This document shows positions 9,703-18,378 of a stretch of 64,000 nt of DNA, piece by piece (positions within the stretch are counted from its first letter, which is position 1; every line of letters begins with the position of its first letter). This stretch comes from Rheinheimera maricola (GTDB lineage Bacteria; Pseudomonadota; Gammaproteobacteria; Enterobacterales; Alteromonadaceae): contig NZ_JAERPS020000004.1 in assembly GCF_016918075.2 (NCBI RefSeq), positions 186,001 through 250,000 of the forward strand, given 5' to 3'. A program made the translations under genes and the position numbers. Under the pieces are notes generated by a model. That model was given only the letters and a program-made list of their open reading frames with translations. It was not told the DNA's origin and did not search any database.

Positions 9703-11109
9703 GTGAACAAATTTGTCAGTTACATCCTTTTTATTATCATGCTGGGCACTAGCTTTGGTGTAGCTGCCAATGCCATGCCTGCATGGTTGCAACAGGTGTC
9801 GGAGCAAAAACAGCAGCAGCCTGAGGCAATGCTAACGTTAATGCAGCAACACAGGGCAGAGTTGGATTCACTTAACCGTGAGCATCAGGTGCAATGGTAT
9901 TATCTACAGGCGGTGTTATTTGACACCTTAGGCCGCCATCATCAGCAGCAGCAGGCGGCAGAGCAAGGCTTGCAGATTCTGGGTGACGAATTGGCTATTG
10001 TCAGAGTGCAACTGCTGTATGAGCTTGGTTTTGCGCGCGAAATGCAAACCGACTATGCGACCGCGCTGCAGCACTATCAGCAAGGTCTTGCGCTGGCGAA
10101 CAGCTTAGAAAATGAAAAATACATTTTACTTGGCCAGATTAACCAAGCGGCAATTTTAACCGTACGTAATGATGACCAAGGTGCATTGGCATTGCTCAAA
10201 GATACCTATCAGCGGGCAGTAAATTTAGCTGACAGTGAAGTACTGGCTGAGGTTAATGCTGAACTTGGCTTGCTTTATACTTCACTTGGGTACGACGATG
10301 AAGCTATTTCGCTATTAAAAGTTGCTTTGGCGCAGTACGAACAATTGGGCTGGCCAAAAAGCCAGATCACGGTGCTGTATAATCTGGCGCGTACGTACAG
10401 TTACCTGCAACAGTATGACTTGTCACTACAAACCTACAATAAAATGCTGCAAAAAAGCCTGCAGCTACACGATTATGTCAACTTGTACCATGCCTATTTA
10501 GGCTTGGCGATTAGCAGTATTAACAGTAAAAACGGTGAGGCCGCGCTGTCGTATATTAACAAGGCCGAAGACTATTTACCCAAGCTGCAATCTAATGCGC
10601 ATATTGCGACACATCACTATGAAAAGGCGTTAATTTATAAAAAACTAGACCAGATATCTTTGGCTCTGCAGCATGTATTGCTGGCAGAACAAAGCCTGGA
10701 CAAAGAAGGGCTGCAAGACGATGTTGCCAGCCGTCTTGCAATATGGCATTTAAAGGCGCAATTAATGGCAGCCCAAGGTGAATACGAGCGAGCATATCGT
10801 CAATTGTATGATTTTGTTGCTGAATATCAGCTTATGCGCGACCAGGAAAATGAACTGGCATTTGAACAACTGCGCCTGGGCATGAGTCACGATCAACTAC
10901 AACAAAAAAACCGCGCACTACAGCAGGATCTCGGGTTAAAAGCCATGCAGCTAGAGCAAGCTGGCCGTGAGCAACAGCATCAATTTGTCTGGTTGCTGCT
11001 ATTAAGTGGCCTGACGGTGTTGCTGTTGATGTTACTAATATGGCAGCACTACCAGGTCAGGCAACACCGCAGGGCACAGGCACAGCAAGGCACACAGGAA
11101 AAGCTATGA
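9703..11109 (+). CDS. TPR-repeat membrane protein inserted between parE and parC
   Basis: A 468-residue protein starting at GTG. It has a signal peptide ([21 protein letters not shown]), a periplasmic array of TPR-like helix pairs from about residue 60 to 360 (for example [20 protein letters not shown] and [17 protein letters not shown]), a Gln-rich coiled coil (about 385-425), one transmembrane helix ([20 protein letters not shown], about 429-448) and a 20-residue basic cytoplasmic tail. This is the sensor layout of TPR-type histidine kinases or GGDEF proteins, but no output domain follows. Its stop overlaps the parC start as ATGA (11106-11109), implying translational coupling. The function is unknown. 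Confidence 0.9.
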   Translation: MNKFVSYILFIIMLGTSFGVAANAMPAWLQQVSEQKQQQPEAMLTLMQQHRAELDSLNREHQVQWYYLQAVLFDTLGRHHQQQQAAEQGLQILGDELAIVRVQLLYELGFAREMQTDYATALQHYQQGLALANSLENEKYILLGQINQAAILTVRNDDQGALALLKDTYQRAVNLADSEVLAEVNAELGLLYTSLGYDDEAISLLKVALAQYEQLGWPKSQITVLYNLARTYSYLQQYDLSLQTYNKMLQKSLQLHDYVNLYHAYLGLAISSINSKNGEAALSYINKAEDYLPKLQSNAHIATHHYEKALIYKKLDQISLALQHVLLAEQSLDKEGLQDDVASRLAIWHLKAQLMAAQGEYERAYRQLYDFVAEYQLMRDQENELAFEQLRLGMSHDQLQQKNRALQQDLGLKAMQLEQAGREQQHQFVWLLLLSGLTVLLLMLLIWQHYQVRQHRRAQAQQGTQEKL

Positions 11110-13394
11110 CAGAAACTGTAATTTCACATGATGGTATTGAACAGCTGCCACTGCGCCGCTTTACTGAAGATGCTTATTTAAACTACTCGATGTACGTCAT
11201 TATGGACCGGGCGTTGCCGCACATAGGCGATGGCTTAAAGCCGGTGCAACGACGCATTATCTACGCTATGTCAGAGCTGGGCCTGTCGCATTTGGCGAAG
11301 TTTAAAAAGTCGGCCCGTACCGTGGGTGATGTGCTGGGTAAGTTTCATCCACATGGCGACAGCGCCTGTTATGAAGCCATGGTACTGATGGCGCAACCGT
11401 TTTCTTACCGTTACCCGCTGGTAGACGGCCAGGGTAACTGGGGTGCTCCGGATGATCCAAAATCGTTTGCGGCTATGCGTTATACCGAAGCTAAACTATC
11501 CCGTTTCTCTGAGGTGCTGTTATCAGAGCTCGGCGCTGGCACCACCGACTGGCTACCAAACTTTGACGGTACTCTGGAAGAACCCAAAGTACTGCCTGCC
11601 AGATTGCCACATATTCTGCTCAATGGTATTACCGGCATCGCTGTAGGCATGGCAACGGATATTCCACCGCATAATGCGCGCGAAGTGGCCTTTGCTTGCG
11701 CGGCGTTGCTGGATAACCCGCATAGCAGCGTTAGCGACTTAATGCAGTATGTAAAGGGGCCTGATTACCCGACCGACGCTGAAATAATCAGCCCGGCGCA
11801 CGAATTAGCGGCCATCTATGAAACCGGCCGCGGCAGTGTAAAAATGCGCGCAGTATACCTGCAGGAAGACGGCGATATTGTCATCACGGCACTACCGCAT
11901 CAAACGTCTGGCTCTAAGGTGTTGGAACAAATTGCCGCGCAAATGCAAGCCAAAAAACTGCCTATGGTGAGTGACTTACGCGATGAGTCGGACCATGAGA
12001 ACCCGACACGTATTGTTATCGTGCCGCGTTCAAATCGCATTGATGTTGAGCAGCTGATGCAACATCTGTTTGCCACTACCGATTTGGAAAAAAGCTATCG
12101 GGTAAACATTAATATTCTGGGTTTGGACCAGCGGCCACGGGTAAAAAACCTGCTGGAAATTCTAACCGAATGGTTAACCTTTCGCCGTGATACGGTGCGC
12201 CGGCGCTTGCAATTCCGTTTAGACAAAGTATTGGATCGTATTCACGTGTTGGAAGGCTTATTAATCGCCTTTTTAAACATCGATGACGTTATTCGTATTA
12301 TACGTACCTTTGACGAGCCTAAAGCGGAGTTGATCGCGTTTTTCGGCATCAGCGAACGCCAGGCCGAGGCCATTTTAGAACTGAAACTGCGCCATCTTGC
12401 CAAACTGGAAGAAATGAAAATTCGTGGCGAGCAAGATGCGCTAGCCAAAGAGCGGGATAAATTGCAGAGCATTTTAGGCTCAGAAAAAAAGCTGACCAAG
12501 CTTATCCGCGATGAGTTACTGGCCGATGCCGAAAAATACGGTGATGACCGACGCAGCCCGCTAGTGCAGCGTGGTGAAGCCAAAGCATTAAGTGAAAAAG
12601 AATTGCTCCCCAGTGAAGCAGTAACGGTGGTGTTGTCAGAGAAAGGCTGGGTGCGTTGCGCTAAAGGCCATGATGTCGACGGCAACGCGTTAAGTTACAA
12701 AGCCGGCGATGCCTTTAAAGCGCTTGCCAGTGGCCGCTCGAATCAGCAGGCGGTGTTTATTGACTCCTCCGGACGTAGCTTTGCCACTGAAGCCCACGAG
12801 TTGCCCTCTGCCAGGGGCCAGGGCGAGCCGTTAAGCGGTCGTTTTGCCGTTGTGGCTGGCGAAAGTTTTGACCATGTATTGCTGGGTGATGAGAAGCAAG
12901 CGTTGTTGCTGGCCAGTGATGCCGGTTATGGTTTTGTTGCCGAGTATGCTGACTTGCTCAGCCGTAACAAAGCCGGCAAGGCGGTGTTAAGTTTACCGTT
13001 GGGGGCAAAAGTGCTGCCGCCATTGGTGGTGAAGCATGCCGAGACAGATTTAGTACTGTGTATTTCCAACGAAGGTAGAATGTTGGTGTTTCCTGTAGCC
13101 GACTTACCCAAGCTGAGCAAAGGTAAAGGCAATAAGCTAATGTCGATACCGTCAGGGCGTGCTGCCAGCCGCGAAGAATATGTGTGCCAGTTAGCCATAG
13201 TTCCGGCATCGGGTAGCGTTACCCTGGTTGCGGGTAAACGTAAGCTTGGGCTTAAAGCAGACGATTTAGCCCATTACCATGGTGAGCGGGGCCGGCGTGG
13301 TAATAAGTTACCGCGTGGGTTGCAACGTATTGATGAAGTGCTGGTAAATAACAGTGCTGAACCGGCCAGTGATCAAACCAGCAGCAGCGAGTAA
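11106..13394 (+). CDS. parC: DNA topoisomerase IV subunit A
   Basis: Breakage-reunion subunit of topoisomerase IV. The ATG at 11106 gives [19 protein letters not shown], in line with other ParC N-termini; the longer frame from 11040 lies inside the TPR gene. The active-site Tyr sits in AAMRYTE. The quinolone-determining segment [17 protein letters not shown] has the wild-type Ser and Glu, so it shows no classic resistance substitution. The C-terminal beta-pinwheel blades ([41 protein letters not shown]) are present. Length is 762 residues. The start codon overlaps the stop of the upstream TPR gene. Confidence 0.97.
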   Translation: MTETVISHDGIEQLPLRRFTEDAYLNYSMYVIMDRALPHIGDGLKPVQRRIIYAMSELGLSHLAKFKKSARTVGDVLGKFHPHGDSACYEAMVLMAQPFSYRYPLVDGQGNWGAPDDPKSFAAMRYTEAKLSRFSEVLLSELGAGTTDWLPNFDGTLEEPKVLPARLPHILLNGITGIAVGMATDIPPHNAREVAFACAALLDNPHSSVSDLMQYVKGPDYPTDAEIISPAHELAAIYETGRGSVKMRAVYLQEDGDIVITALPHQTSGSKVLEQIAAQMQAKKLPMVSDLRDESDHENPTRIVIVPRSNRIDVEQLMQHLFATTDLEKSYRVNINILGLDQRPRVKNLLEILTEWLTFRRDTVRRRLQFRLDKVLDRIHVLEGLLIAFLNIDDVIRIIRTFDEPKAELIAFFGISERQAEAILELKLRHLAKLEEMKIRGEQDALAKERDKLQSILGSEKKLTKLIRDELLADAEKYGDDRRSPLVQRGEAKALSEKELLPSEAVTVVLSEKGWVRCAKGHDVDGNALSYKAGDAFKALASGRSNQQAVFIDSSGRSFATEAHELPSARGQGEPLSGRFAVVAGESFDHVLLGDEKQALLLASDAGYGFVAEYADLLSRNKAGKAVLSLPLGAKVLPPLVVKHAETDLVLCISNEGRMLVFPVADLPKLSKGKGNKLMSIPSGRAASREEYVCQLAIVPASGSVTLVAGKRKLGLKADDLAHYHGERGRRGNKLPRGLQRIDEVLVNNSAEPASDQTSSSE

Positions 13395-13472
13395 AGCCGC
13401 TATACTAAGCGCCTTTTTTAAGGTGCTTGTAACTATGCCGTTGGCTAAGCCTGCGGCGAGGTGGAGATAACT

Positions 13473-14222
13473 GTGATTGCGGTTGTTAGGATTATTTTAT
13501 TAGTACTGTTTTTTCTGCTCAGTACTGTCGCCGGGCTATTGATCTGCCTGGTGCGGCCATTCCATGCCAATAACGTGCGTATTTTTTCGCATTGGTATGG
13601 CTGGGCAGCATGGATCTTTGGTATCAAAGTTGAAGTGCGCAAATATCAGGGTGCTGATATCGGTCAGCCTTGTGTTTACATTGCGAATCATCAGAACAAC
13701 CTGGATTTATTTACTATTAGCAATGCCGTAGAGTCGCGCACCGTAACCATAGGCAAAAAAAGCCTGCGTTATGTGCCTTTTTTTGGTCAGTTATATTGGC
13801 TTAGCGGCAATATCCTGATTGACCGCAATAATAAATCCAAGGCGCTCACCACCATGTTGGCGGCCGCTGAGCGCATCCGCCGCGACAATTTGTCGGTGTG
13901 GATGTTTCCGGAGGGTACCCGCAGCTATGGCCGTGGCCTGTTGCCGTTTAAAATGGGCGCTTTTCATATTGCAATGGAAGCCGCTGTACCGCTGGTGCCA
14001 GTGTGTATGAGCTCTACCCACGGCCAGTTTAAGCTTAATCGCTGGAACAACGGTAAAGTGATTGTACAGTTGTTGGCGCCAGTGCCGTTGCCGGACAAAG
14101 AGCAGATGAACATCCGCCAGTTTGCCGAGAATATGCACCAGCAGATGAAAGCACAGATAGCTTTGCTTGATAGCGAACTTGGCAACGACTACACTGCCAG
14201 CATTAACGCAGCTAAAGAGTAA
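13473..14222 (+). CDS. plsC: 1-acylglycerol-3-phosphate O-acyltransferase
   Basis: Makes phosphatidic acid from lysophosphatidic acid at the inner membrane. It has an N-terminal membrane helix, the NHX4D motif (NHQNNLD), GKKSLRYVPFFGQLYW, the FPEGTRS motif and a GAFHIAMEAAVPLVPV block. I chose GTG at 13473 because GGAG lies 6 nt upstream and the resulting N-terminus fits E. coli PlsC; the frame continues to another GTG at 13461. It follows parC in the same direction. Confidence 0.95.
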   Translation: MIAVVRIILLVLFFLLSTVAGLLICLVRPFHANNVRIFSHWYGWAAWIFGIKVEVRKYQGADIGQPCVYIANHQNNLDLFTISNAVESRTVTIGKKSLRYVPFFGQLYWLSGNILIDRNNKSKALTTMLAAAERIRRDNLSVWMFPEGTRSYGRGLLPFKMGAFHIAMEAAVPLVPVCMSSTHGQFKLNRWNNGKVIVQLLAPVPLPDKEQMNIRQFAENMHQQMKAQIALLDSELGNDYTASINAAKE

Positions 14223-14226
14223 TTTT

Positions 14227-14598
14227 ATGGAAAACTGGCAGGAATTTACCGAAGACACCATCGCCGCTTTATTAGAAGATGGTAGCGATCCGGATGCGCA
14301 ATACACTATCGAACACCACTTTTATGACAAAGACTTTGCCAAGCTAGAAAAGCTGGCGGTTGAGCTGTTTAAACTGGGTTACGAAGTTACCGACGCCGAA
14401 GAAGTCGAGTTTGAAGATGGCAGCAATGCCTGGGTGTTTGATGCTATTCGCGAACAGTCATTATTAACCGACAGCATTGTAGCTGACGCTATTAAGCTAG
14501 AGGCTTTGGCAAAGAAACATCAGGTAGAATACGACGGTTGGGGCACCTACTTTGAAGGTGACGAAGACGAGTATGAACTGGAAGACGACGAAGAATAG
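14227..14598 (+). CDS. rraB: Ribonuclease E inhibitor RraB
   Basis: RraB binds RNase E and alters degradosome composition and mRNA decay. The 123-residue acidic protein contains the family-defining ALLEDGSDPDAQYTIEHH, FKLGYEVTDAEEVEFEDG and VEYDGWGTYFE segments and ends in a run of Asp/Glu. The ATG at 14227 gives the expected N-terminus MENWQEFTED; the longer frame from 14167 overlaps plsC. It lies 4 bp after plsC and is followed by a terminator hairpin. Confidence 0.95.
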   Translation: MENWQEFTEDTIAALLEDGSDPDAQYTIEHHFYDKDFAKLEKLAVELFKLGYEVTDAEEVEFEDGSNAWVFDAIREQSLLTDSIVADAIKLEALAKKHQVEYDGWGTYFEGDEDEYELEDDEE

Positions 14599-14618
14599 GT
14601 AACACCTTACCAAGTTCA

Positions 14619-14644
14619 AAAGCCGCTGATAAAGCGGCTTTCTT
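14619..14644 (+). terminator. Intrinsic terminator after rraB
   Basis: AAGCCGCT (14620-14627) and AGCGGCTT (14633-14640) form an 8-bp stem with a 5-nt loop, followed by a short T-rich tail. It ends the parE-to-rraB run. Confidence 0.75.
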
Positions 14645-14670
14645 GTGTCAGCTTTTTTATCAATTTTGCT

Positions 14671-14676
14671 TATAAT
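14671..14676 (+). promoter_or_regulatory. Candidate -10 element for the PEP-CTERM operon
   Basis: A consensus TATAAT lies between the rraB terminator and the PEP-CTERM gene. No convincing -35 hexamer lies 16-18 bp upstream, so promoter strength is uncertain. If used, it would give an unusually long leader of about 100 nt, which contains the hairpin at 14742-14776. Confidence 0.45.
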
Positions 14677-14741
14677 TTGAGCAGCTAATTTATATGGTGC
14701 TGATATATGGCGCTTTTATTTAGTGGCTTGCTGTATGCATA

Positions 14742-14776
14742 CCTTGCAAAAGTCTAGGTTACCTACTTTTACAAGG
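14742..14776 (+). promoter_or_regulatory. Leader hairpin covering the ribosome binding site of the PEP-CTERM operon
   Basis: CCTTGCAAAAGT (14742-14753) pairs with ACTTTTACAAGG (14765-14776), 11 of 12 positions, and the loop can add AGG/CCT pairing. The 3' arm contains the AAGG (14773-14776) that forms the core of the Shine-Dalgarno sequence AAGGAA for the ATG at 14785. Folding would hide the ribosome binding site of the first gene of a coupled three-gene operon. Confidence 0.6.
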
Positions 14777-14784
14777 AAATTCTT

Positions 14785-15597
14785 ATGAGACAGTGTCGTT
14801 TATTTATTGCAGTACTATTTGCGCTAATACTCACTACGCCCGCTCTGGCGGCGTTAATCCCTGTTGATCTGTCTATTTCGGCATCGACCAGTTTTGCTGA
14901 CGAATCTGTTTCTGGCGGGCTTGATGTTAGTCATAACGCCACTATGTCGATAGTCCAGGGCGGTATTACAACTCAGTCTACGGTAAATGATACCGCTGTT
15001 ACCGGGTTTAACCCGCTGGCCGGCTTGTTGTCCGATATTAATGATGGTATCAGCATTGGCTCACTGGTCAGTGGTCGCGGCTTGGGTGCTGCACCAGGGT
15101 ACTACTTTGATTTTGATTTTTTACTGCAAAACAATTCGCTAACCACCGTCTACTTTCTGTCATTTGTGTTGCAGTTTGACAACCTGACTTCAGCGTCCGG
15201 TGATGACACTTTTGCCGACTCGAAAATTTTGCTATTCGATGCCGATGACACTGAATTCTTTTTCTCCGATCTGACCACCGATACTTTATTCGGCGATGAA
15301 AAAAATGGCGCTCCGACGAATACTTTCGGCGTTACACAAATCGACGCTGGCAGTTTTGCTTTTGACATCGTGCTTGGCGCCGGTGCAATGAATAGTTTTC
15401 GCGGCGAGTTGCAGTTGATCGGCGAGGAATTTAACGGACAGGGCAGTTTTGGTATGGACAGCTTTGCCAGCTTATCTTTAGCTGCGGCCCGGCCGTTGGA
15501 TACTCCCCCTCCGCAAATCCCTCTACCTGCCAGCGGCTGGCTGTTTGCCTTAGGTTTATTTTTGGTCACGCAACGTCAATTAAGGAAACTACCATGA
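14785..15597 (+). CDS. Secreted PEP-CTERM-type surface protein
   Basis: A 270-residue exported protein with a signal peptide (MRQCRLFIAVLFALILTTPALA). The body is Asp/Ser/Thr-rich and beta-structured, and the C-terminus is tripartite: PLPASGWLFALGLFLV followed by RQLRK. This C-terminus fits the PEP-CTERM sorting signal (PLPA motif, hydrophobic helix, basic tail) processed by exosortase in Gram-negatives that make exopolysaccharide. The body has no family I recognise. No exosortase gene is in the window. Its stop overlaps the start of the next gene (ATGA at 15594), so the two are translationally coupled. Confidence 0.85.
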   Translation: MRQCRLFIAVLFALILTTPALAALIPVDLSISASTSFADESVSGGLDVSHNATMSIVQGGITTQSTVNDTAVTGFNPLAGLLSDINDGISIGSLVSGRGLGAAPGYYFDFDFLLQNNSLTTVYFLSFVLQFDNLTSASGDDTFADSKILLFDADDTEFFFSDLTTDTLFGDEKNGAPTNTFGVTQIDAGSFAFDIVLGAGAMNSFRGELQLIGEEFNGQGSFGMDSFASLSLAAARPLDTPPPQIPLPASGWLFALGLFLVTQRQLRKLP

Positions 15598-16295
15598 AAG
15601 TTAAATATCTCGCTTTAACAGTAAGCCTGGCAGTGAGTGCGTCAGTAGTATCTGGCAAGGTTAACGCTTGTAGTATTGATCCCATGTTAGGCTCAATGTG
15701 TGTGTTTGCCGGTAATTTCGCCCCGCGTGGTTTTGCCTTAGCGCAAGGGCAATTGTTGTCAATAAGTCAGAACACGGCGCTATTCTCAATACTAGGCACC
15801 ACCTATGGTGGTGATGGCCGCACAACCTTTGCCTTGCCCGATACCCGTGGCCGGGCGCTGATAGGCGCAGGTCATGGGTCGGGTTTAAGTTTTATCACAC
15901 TGGGGCAAATGAGCGGGCAGGAGACGACCACTTTAACGCTAAATCAAATGCCACAGCATAATCACAGCGCCAGTACCAATGTGCAGTTATTAAATATGGA
16001 CAGCTCGGCCAGCACTGCAGTGCTAAAAGGGTTGGCGGCAATGTCAAATTCAAATACACCGACCGGCAGAGTGCTGGCCAATAGCCCGGGCCGCGATAAC
16101 ATCTACAGTGACGGCGCACCCAATGTAGAGCTTAACCCAGAGTCGATAGAGCTTAACATTAACCTGGATATGCTATTTGATAGCAGCACCACAGTGGGCT
16201 TGGCAGGTGGTAATCAGTCGTTTAGCGTGCGCGACCCTTATCTGGCCATAAACTGGGTTATCGCGCTGGAAGGCATATATCCATCACGCAATTAA
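15594..16295 (+). CDS. Secreted phage tail-collar domain protein
   Basis: A 233-residue protein with a signal peptide (MKVKYLALTVSLAVSASVVSG), then a phage tail collar (PF07484) domain: FAPRGFALAQGQLLSISQNT, TTYGGDGRTTFALPDTRGRA, and later NQMPQHNHS. The same fold is found in microcystin-dependent-type (MdpB) proteins. A non-phage, exported copy beside a PEP-CTERM protein suggests an extracellular structural or adhesive role, but that is inference. Its start overlaps the upstream stop and its stop (TAATG) overlaps the downstream start. Confidence 0.88.
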   Translation: MKVKYLALTVSLAVSASVVSGKVNACSIDPMLGSMCVFAGNFAPRGFALAQGQLLSISQNTALFSILGTTYGGDGRTTFALPDTRGRALIGAGHGSGLSFITLGQMSGQETTTLTLNQMPQHNHSASTNVQLLNMDSSASTAVLKGLAAMSNSNTPTGRVLANSPGRDNIYSDGAPNVELNPESIELNINLDMLFDSSTTVGLAGGNQSFSVRDPYLAINWVIALEGIYPSRN

Positions 16296-17290
16296 TGCAG
16301 ATGCTAATAAAAACCTGTTTGCCGCTGCTATTGGCGGTGGTTGTTAGCCAAGCAGCCGCAACTGAAAAAGAGTGGTCGGCGCCATTGCAGGCGGCTGAAA
16401 CCTTGCTGCAGGCGGCAGACTATGCCGCTGCGCGCCCGGCCTATGAAGCGCAAGCGCAGCAGGGCAATGGTCTGGCTCAATTTACACTGGGTTTGTTTTA
16501 TCAGCTGGGGTGGGGCGTAAGTGTATCGCCCGGCCAAAGTTGCCACTGGTTTAAGTTGGCGGCTGAAAATCAGATCCCGGCCGCCCAGGAGCAATTAGGT
16601 TATTGTTATCTGAATGACCACTTTGCTAGCGCTGAACAAAGCTTGGCGCTAGGTTGGTTTGAGCAGGCTTATCAGGCCGGCATTATCTCAGCCGGCTGCG
16701 CTATGGGTAAGCTGTTGGTTGAGGGGAGCTATGTTGCGGCAAATCCGCCTAAAGGCATGCAGTTGTGTCAGCAGGCGGCCATCAGTGGCGCTACTGCTGC
16801 GCAGTTGCAACTGGCGAAATGGCTGTTAAACGGTGTTGTATTGCCACAAAACGCCAGCCAGGCAATGTATTGGTTTGACCTTGCTGCCAATAATAACAGT
16901 GCTGAGGCGGCCTATTATTTGGCTCAGTTCTATGACACTGGCACCGTGGTAGACCAAGACGCTACTCGTGCGCTGGCTTGGTATGATACCGCGGCTAAAG
17001 CGGGCTTTACCGAAGCCTACTTGTCTGCTGCGGCGTTATACTTTGCGCAATATCAGGCCGAAGTACAGCAAGGCCCTGTTGATGCTGCATCAACATCTGC
17101 TTCAGCGTTGCTGGCGCAAGCGTTTAGTTGGGCCTATGCCGCTTCGACAGCATTATCCCCTCAACACAGCAACTATAGCGATGCGATGGCGTTGCTAAAG
17201 CAAATTAGCCTGTTAACACCCGCTAGCTGGCAAGAAACCCTAAGAATAAAGACGCTGCAGCATCTTAATAGTCTTAACCCCTCAGTCTGA
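16295..17290 (+). CDS. Exported Sel1-repeat protein
   Basis: 331 residues with a signal peptide (LIKTCLPLLLAVVVSQAAA) followed by several Sel1-like (SLR/TPR-related) repeats from about residue 35 to 260, for example AQFTLGLFYQLGWGV, AAQLQLAKWLLNG and AAYYLAQFYDTGTVVDQDATRALAWYDTAA. These are periplasmic protein-interaction scaffolds. The start codon shares one base with the stop of the tail-collar gene. It is the last gene of the three-gene secreted operon. Confidence 0.88.
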   Translation: MQMLIKTCLPLLLAVVVSQAAATEKEWSAPLQAAETLLQAADYAAARPAYEAQAQQGNGLAQFTLGLFYQLGWGVSVSPGQSCHWFKLAAENQIPAAQEQLGYCYLNDHFASAEQSLALGWFEQAYQAGIISAGCAMGKLLVEGSYVAANPPKGMQLCQQAAISGATAAQLQLAKWLLNGVVLPQNASQAMYWFDLAANNNSAEAAYYLAQFYDTGTVVDQDATRALAWYDTAAKAGFTEAYLSAAALYFAQYQAEVQQGPVDAASTSASALLAQAFSWAYAASTALSPQHSNYSDAMALLKQISLLTPASWQETLRIKTLQHLNSLNPSV

Positions 17291-17343
17291 TTACGTTAAA
17301 GCCGGGGTATTTTTTGCCATTTTATGTCAATATTAATTGGCCA

Positions 17344-18378
17344 TTAGCTTTGGGTTACCGTCTGGCCATCCTGCAGTCGCTCAGCGCCGCGGGTAACCAC
17401 CTTTTCTCCGGCGCTTAGGCCCTCATCTACCGTGACCCAGTCACCATTACCGTCGCTGACTTTCACCACTTTGCGATGGGCGATATTGTGCTCATCTACG
17501 GTAACCACATAGGTACCATCGCTGCGCAGCAGCAAGGCGTCGCGGTGCACGGTAACGGCCGCCTTGCCGTTACGGGTGGCGACTTTAACATCAACCATTT
17601 CACCGGCCAGCCACTCTGTTGCCATGTTATCGAGCTTTAGCCGTAACTCGGCGCGCTGGCTTAGTGCATCAGCCGCGGGGATCAGTGCTAAAACGGTTAG
17701 CGCTTGTTGTTGCGTGGCGCTACTAACCATAAGGCTGTCACCAGGGCGCACATAACGCAGATATTGCAGCGGTATATAAGCACGCACTTCTAGCTGATAA
17801 ATGTCTTGCAGCTGCAGTAGCGGCGTATTGCGCGCTACATCAGTACCGGCCTGGCGCAACCGTTGAGCGACCACTCCGGCAAAAGGGGCGACTACTTTAG
17901 TGCGGCGCAGCTGGTCGTCTAGCTGGGCAATACGGGCGCTTATAATGTCAGCATCGGCCTGCGCCAGCTGATGATCAGACTGTGCTTTGTCCAATTGCAG
18001 CAAGGCAATGCTTTGGCTTTGTCGCAGGTCGGTTAAACGCTGGTATTCACGTTTATAGTAATCAGCCTGAAGTTGGGCGCGTTGTAGCTGAGCCGACAGC
18101 TCTGCGCGTTGCAGTTGCAGTGGCAGCGGGTCTAACTGTACCAGTACATCACCGGCGCGGGCCAGGGTGCCCGCTTCGGCAACCCATTGCAGCCGGCCGT
18201 CAACGCCAGAAGTTAATTCAATATTATTGCGGCTGTGCACAGTGCCAGGAATGTCGATTGTCGGTACATCGTAGCTTAGCTGGCTTTGGCCCAGTTGTAC
18301 GCTGCTGGCGGGGGCTTGCTGCGCCTGCAGCTGTGAGCTTAATAACAGCAGGAGCAGGGCGGGTAAAAATTTATGCAT
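17344..18378 (-). CDS. RND efflux periplasmic adaptor subunit (HlyD/MFP family)
   Basis: Membrane fusion protein linking an inner-membrane RND pump to a TolC-type channel. The signal peptide is HKFLPALLLLLLSSQLQAQ. It is followed by a split lipoyl domain (NNIELTSGVDGRLQWVAEAG and later TKVVAPFAGVVAQRLRQAGT), a coiled-coil hairpin (about residues 90-165), a beta-barrel and the C-terminal membrane-proximal domain. Its ATG overlaps the last 8 bases of the RND permease gene (18371-18378). The permease-then-adaptor order is the reverse of the usual acrAB arrangement. Confidence 0.93.
   Translation of the reverse strand: MHKFLPALLLLLLSSQLQAQQAPASSVQLGQSQLSYDVPTIDIPGTVHSRNNIELTSGVDGRLQWVAEAGTLARAGDVLVQLDPLPLQLQRAELSAQLQRAQLQADYYKREYQRLTDLRQSQSIALLQLDKAQSDHQLAQADADIISARIAQLDDQLRRTKVVAPFAGVVAQRLRQAGTDVARNTPLLQLQDIYQLEVRAYIPLQYLRYVRPGDSLMVSSATQQQALTVLALIPAADALSQRAELRLKLDNMATEWLAGEMVDVKVATRNGKAAVTVHRDALLLRSDGTYVVTVDEHNIAHRKVVKVSDGNGDWVTVDEGLSAGEKVVTRGAERLQDGQTVTQS

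Noticed and set aside
11106-13394. Quinolone-resistance substitution in ParC
   Set aside because: The key Ser and Glu in [10 protein letters not shown] are the wild-type residues.
13408-13427. AGCGCCTT-TTTT-AAGGTGCT hairpin between parC and plsC
   Set aside because: The T-run is in the loop rather than after the stem, so it does not fit an intrinsic terminator; plsC is probably cotranscribed.
15594-16295. Prophage remnant suggested by the tail-collar domain
   Set aside because: The protein has a signal peptide, the neighbours are secreted non-phage proteins, and no other phage gene is nearby.
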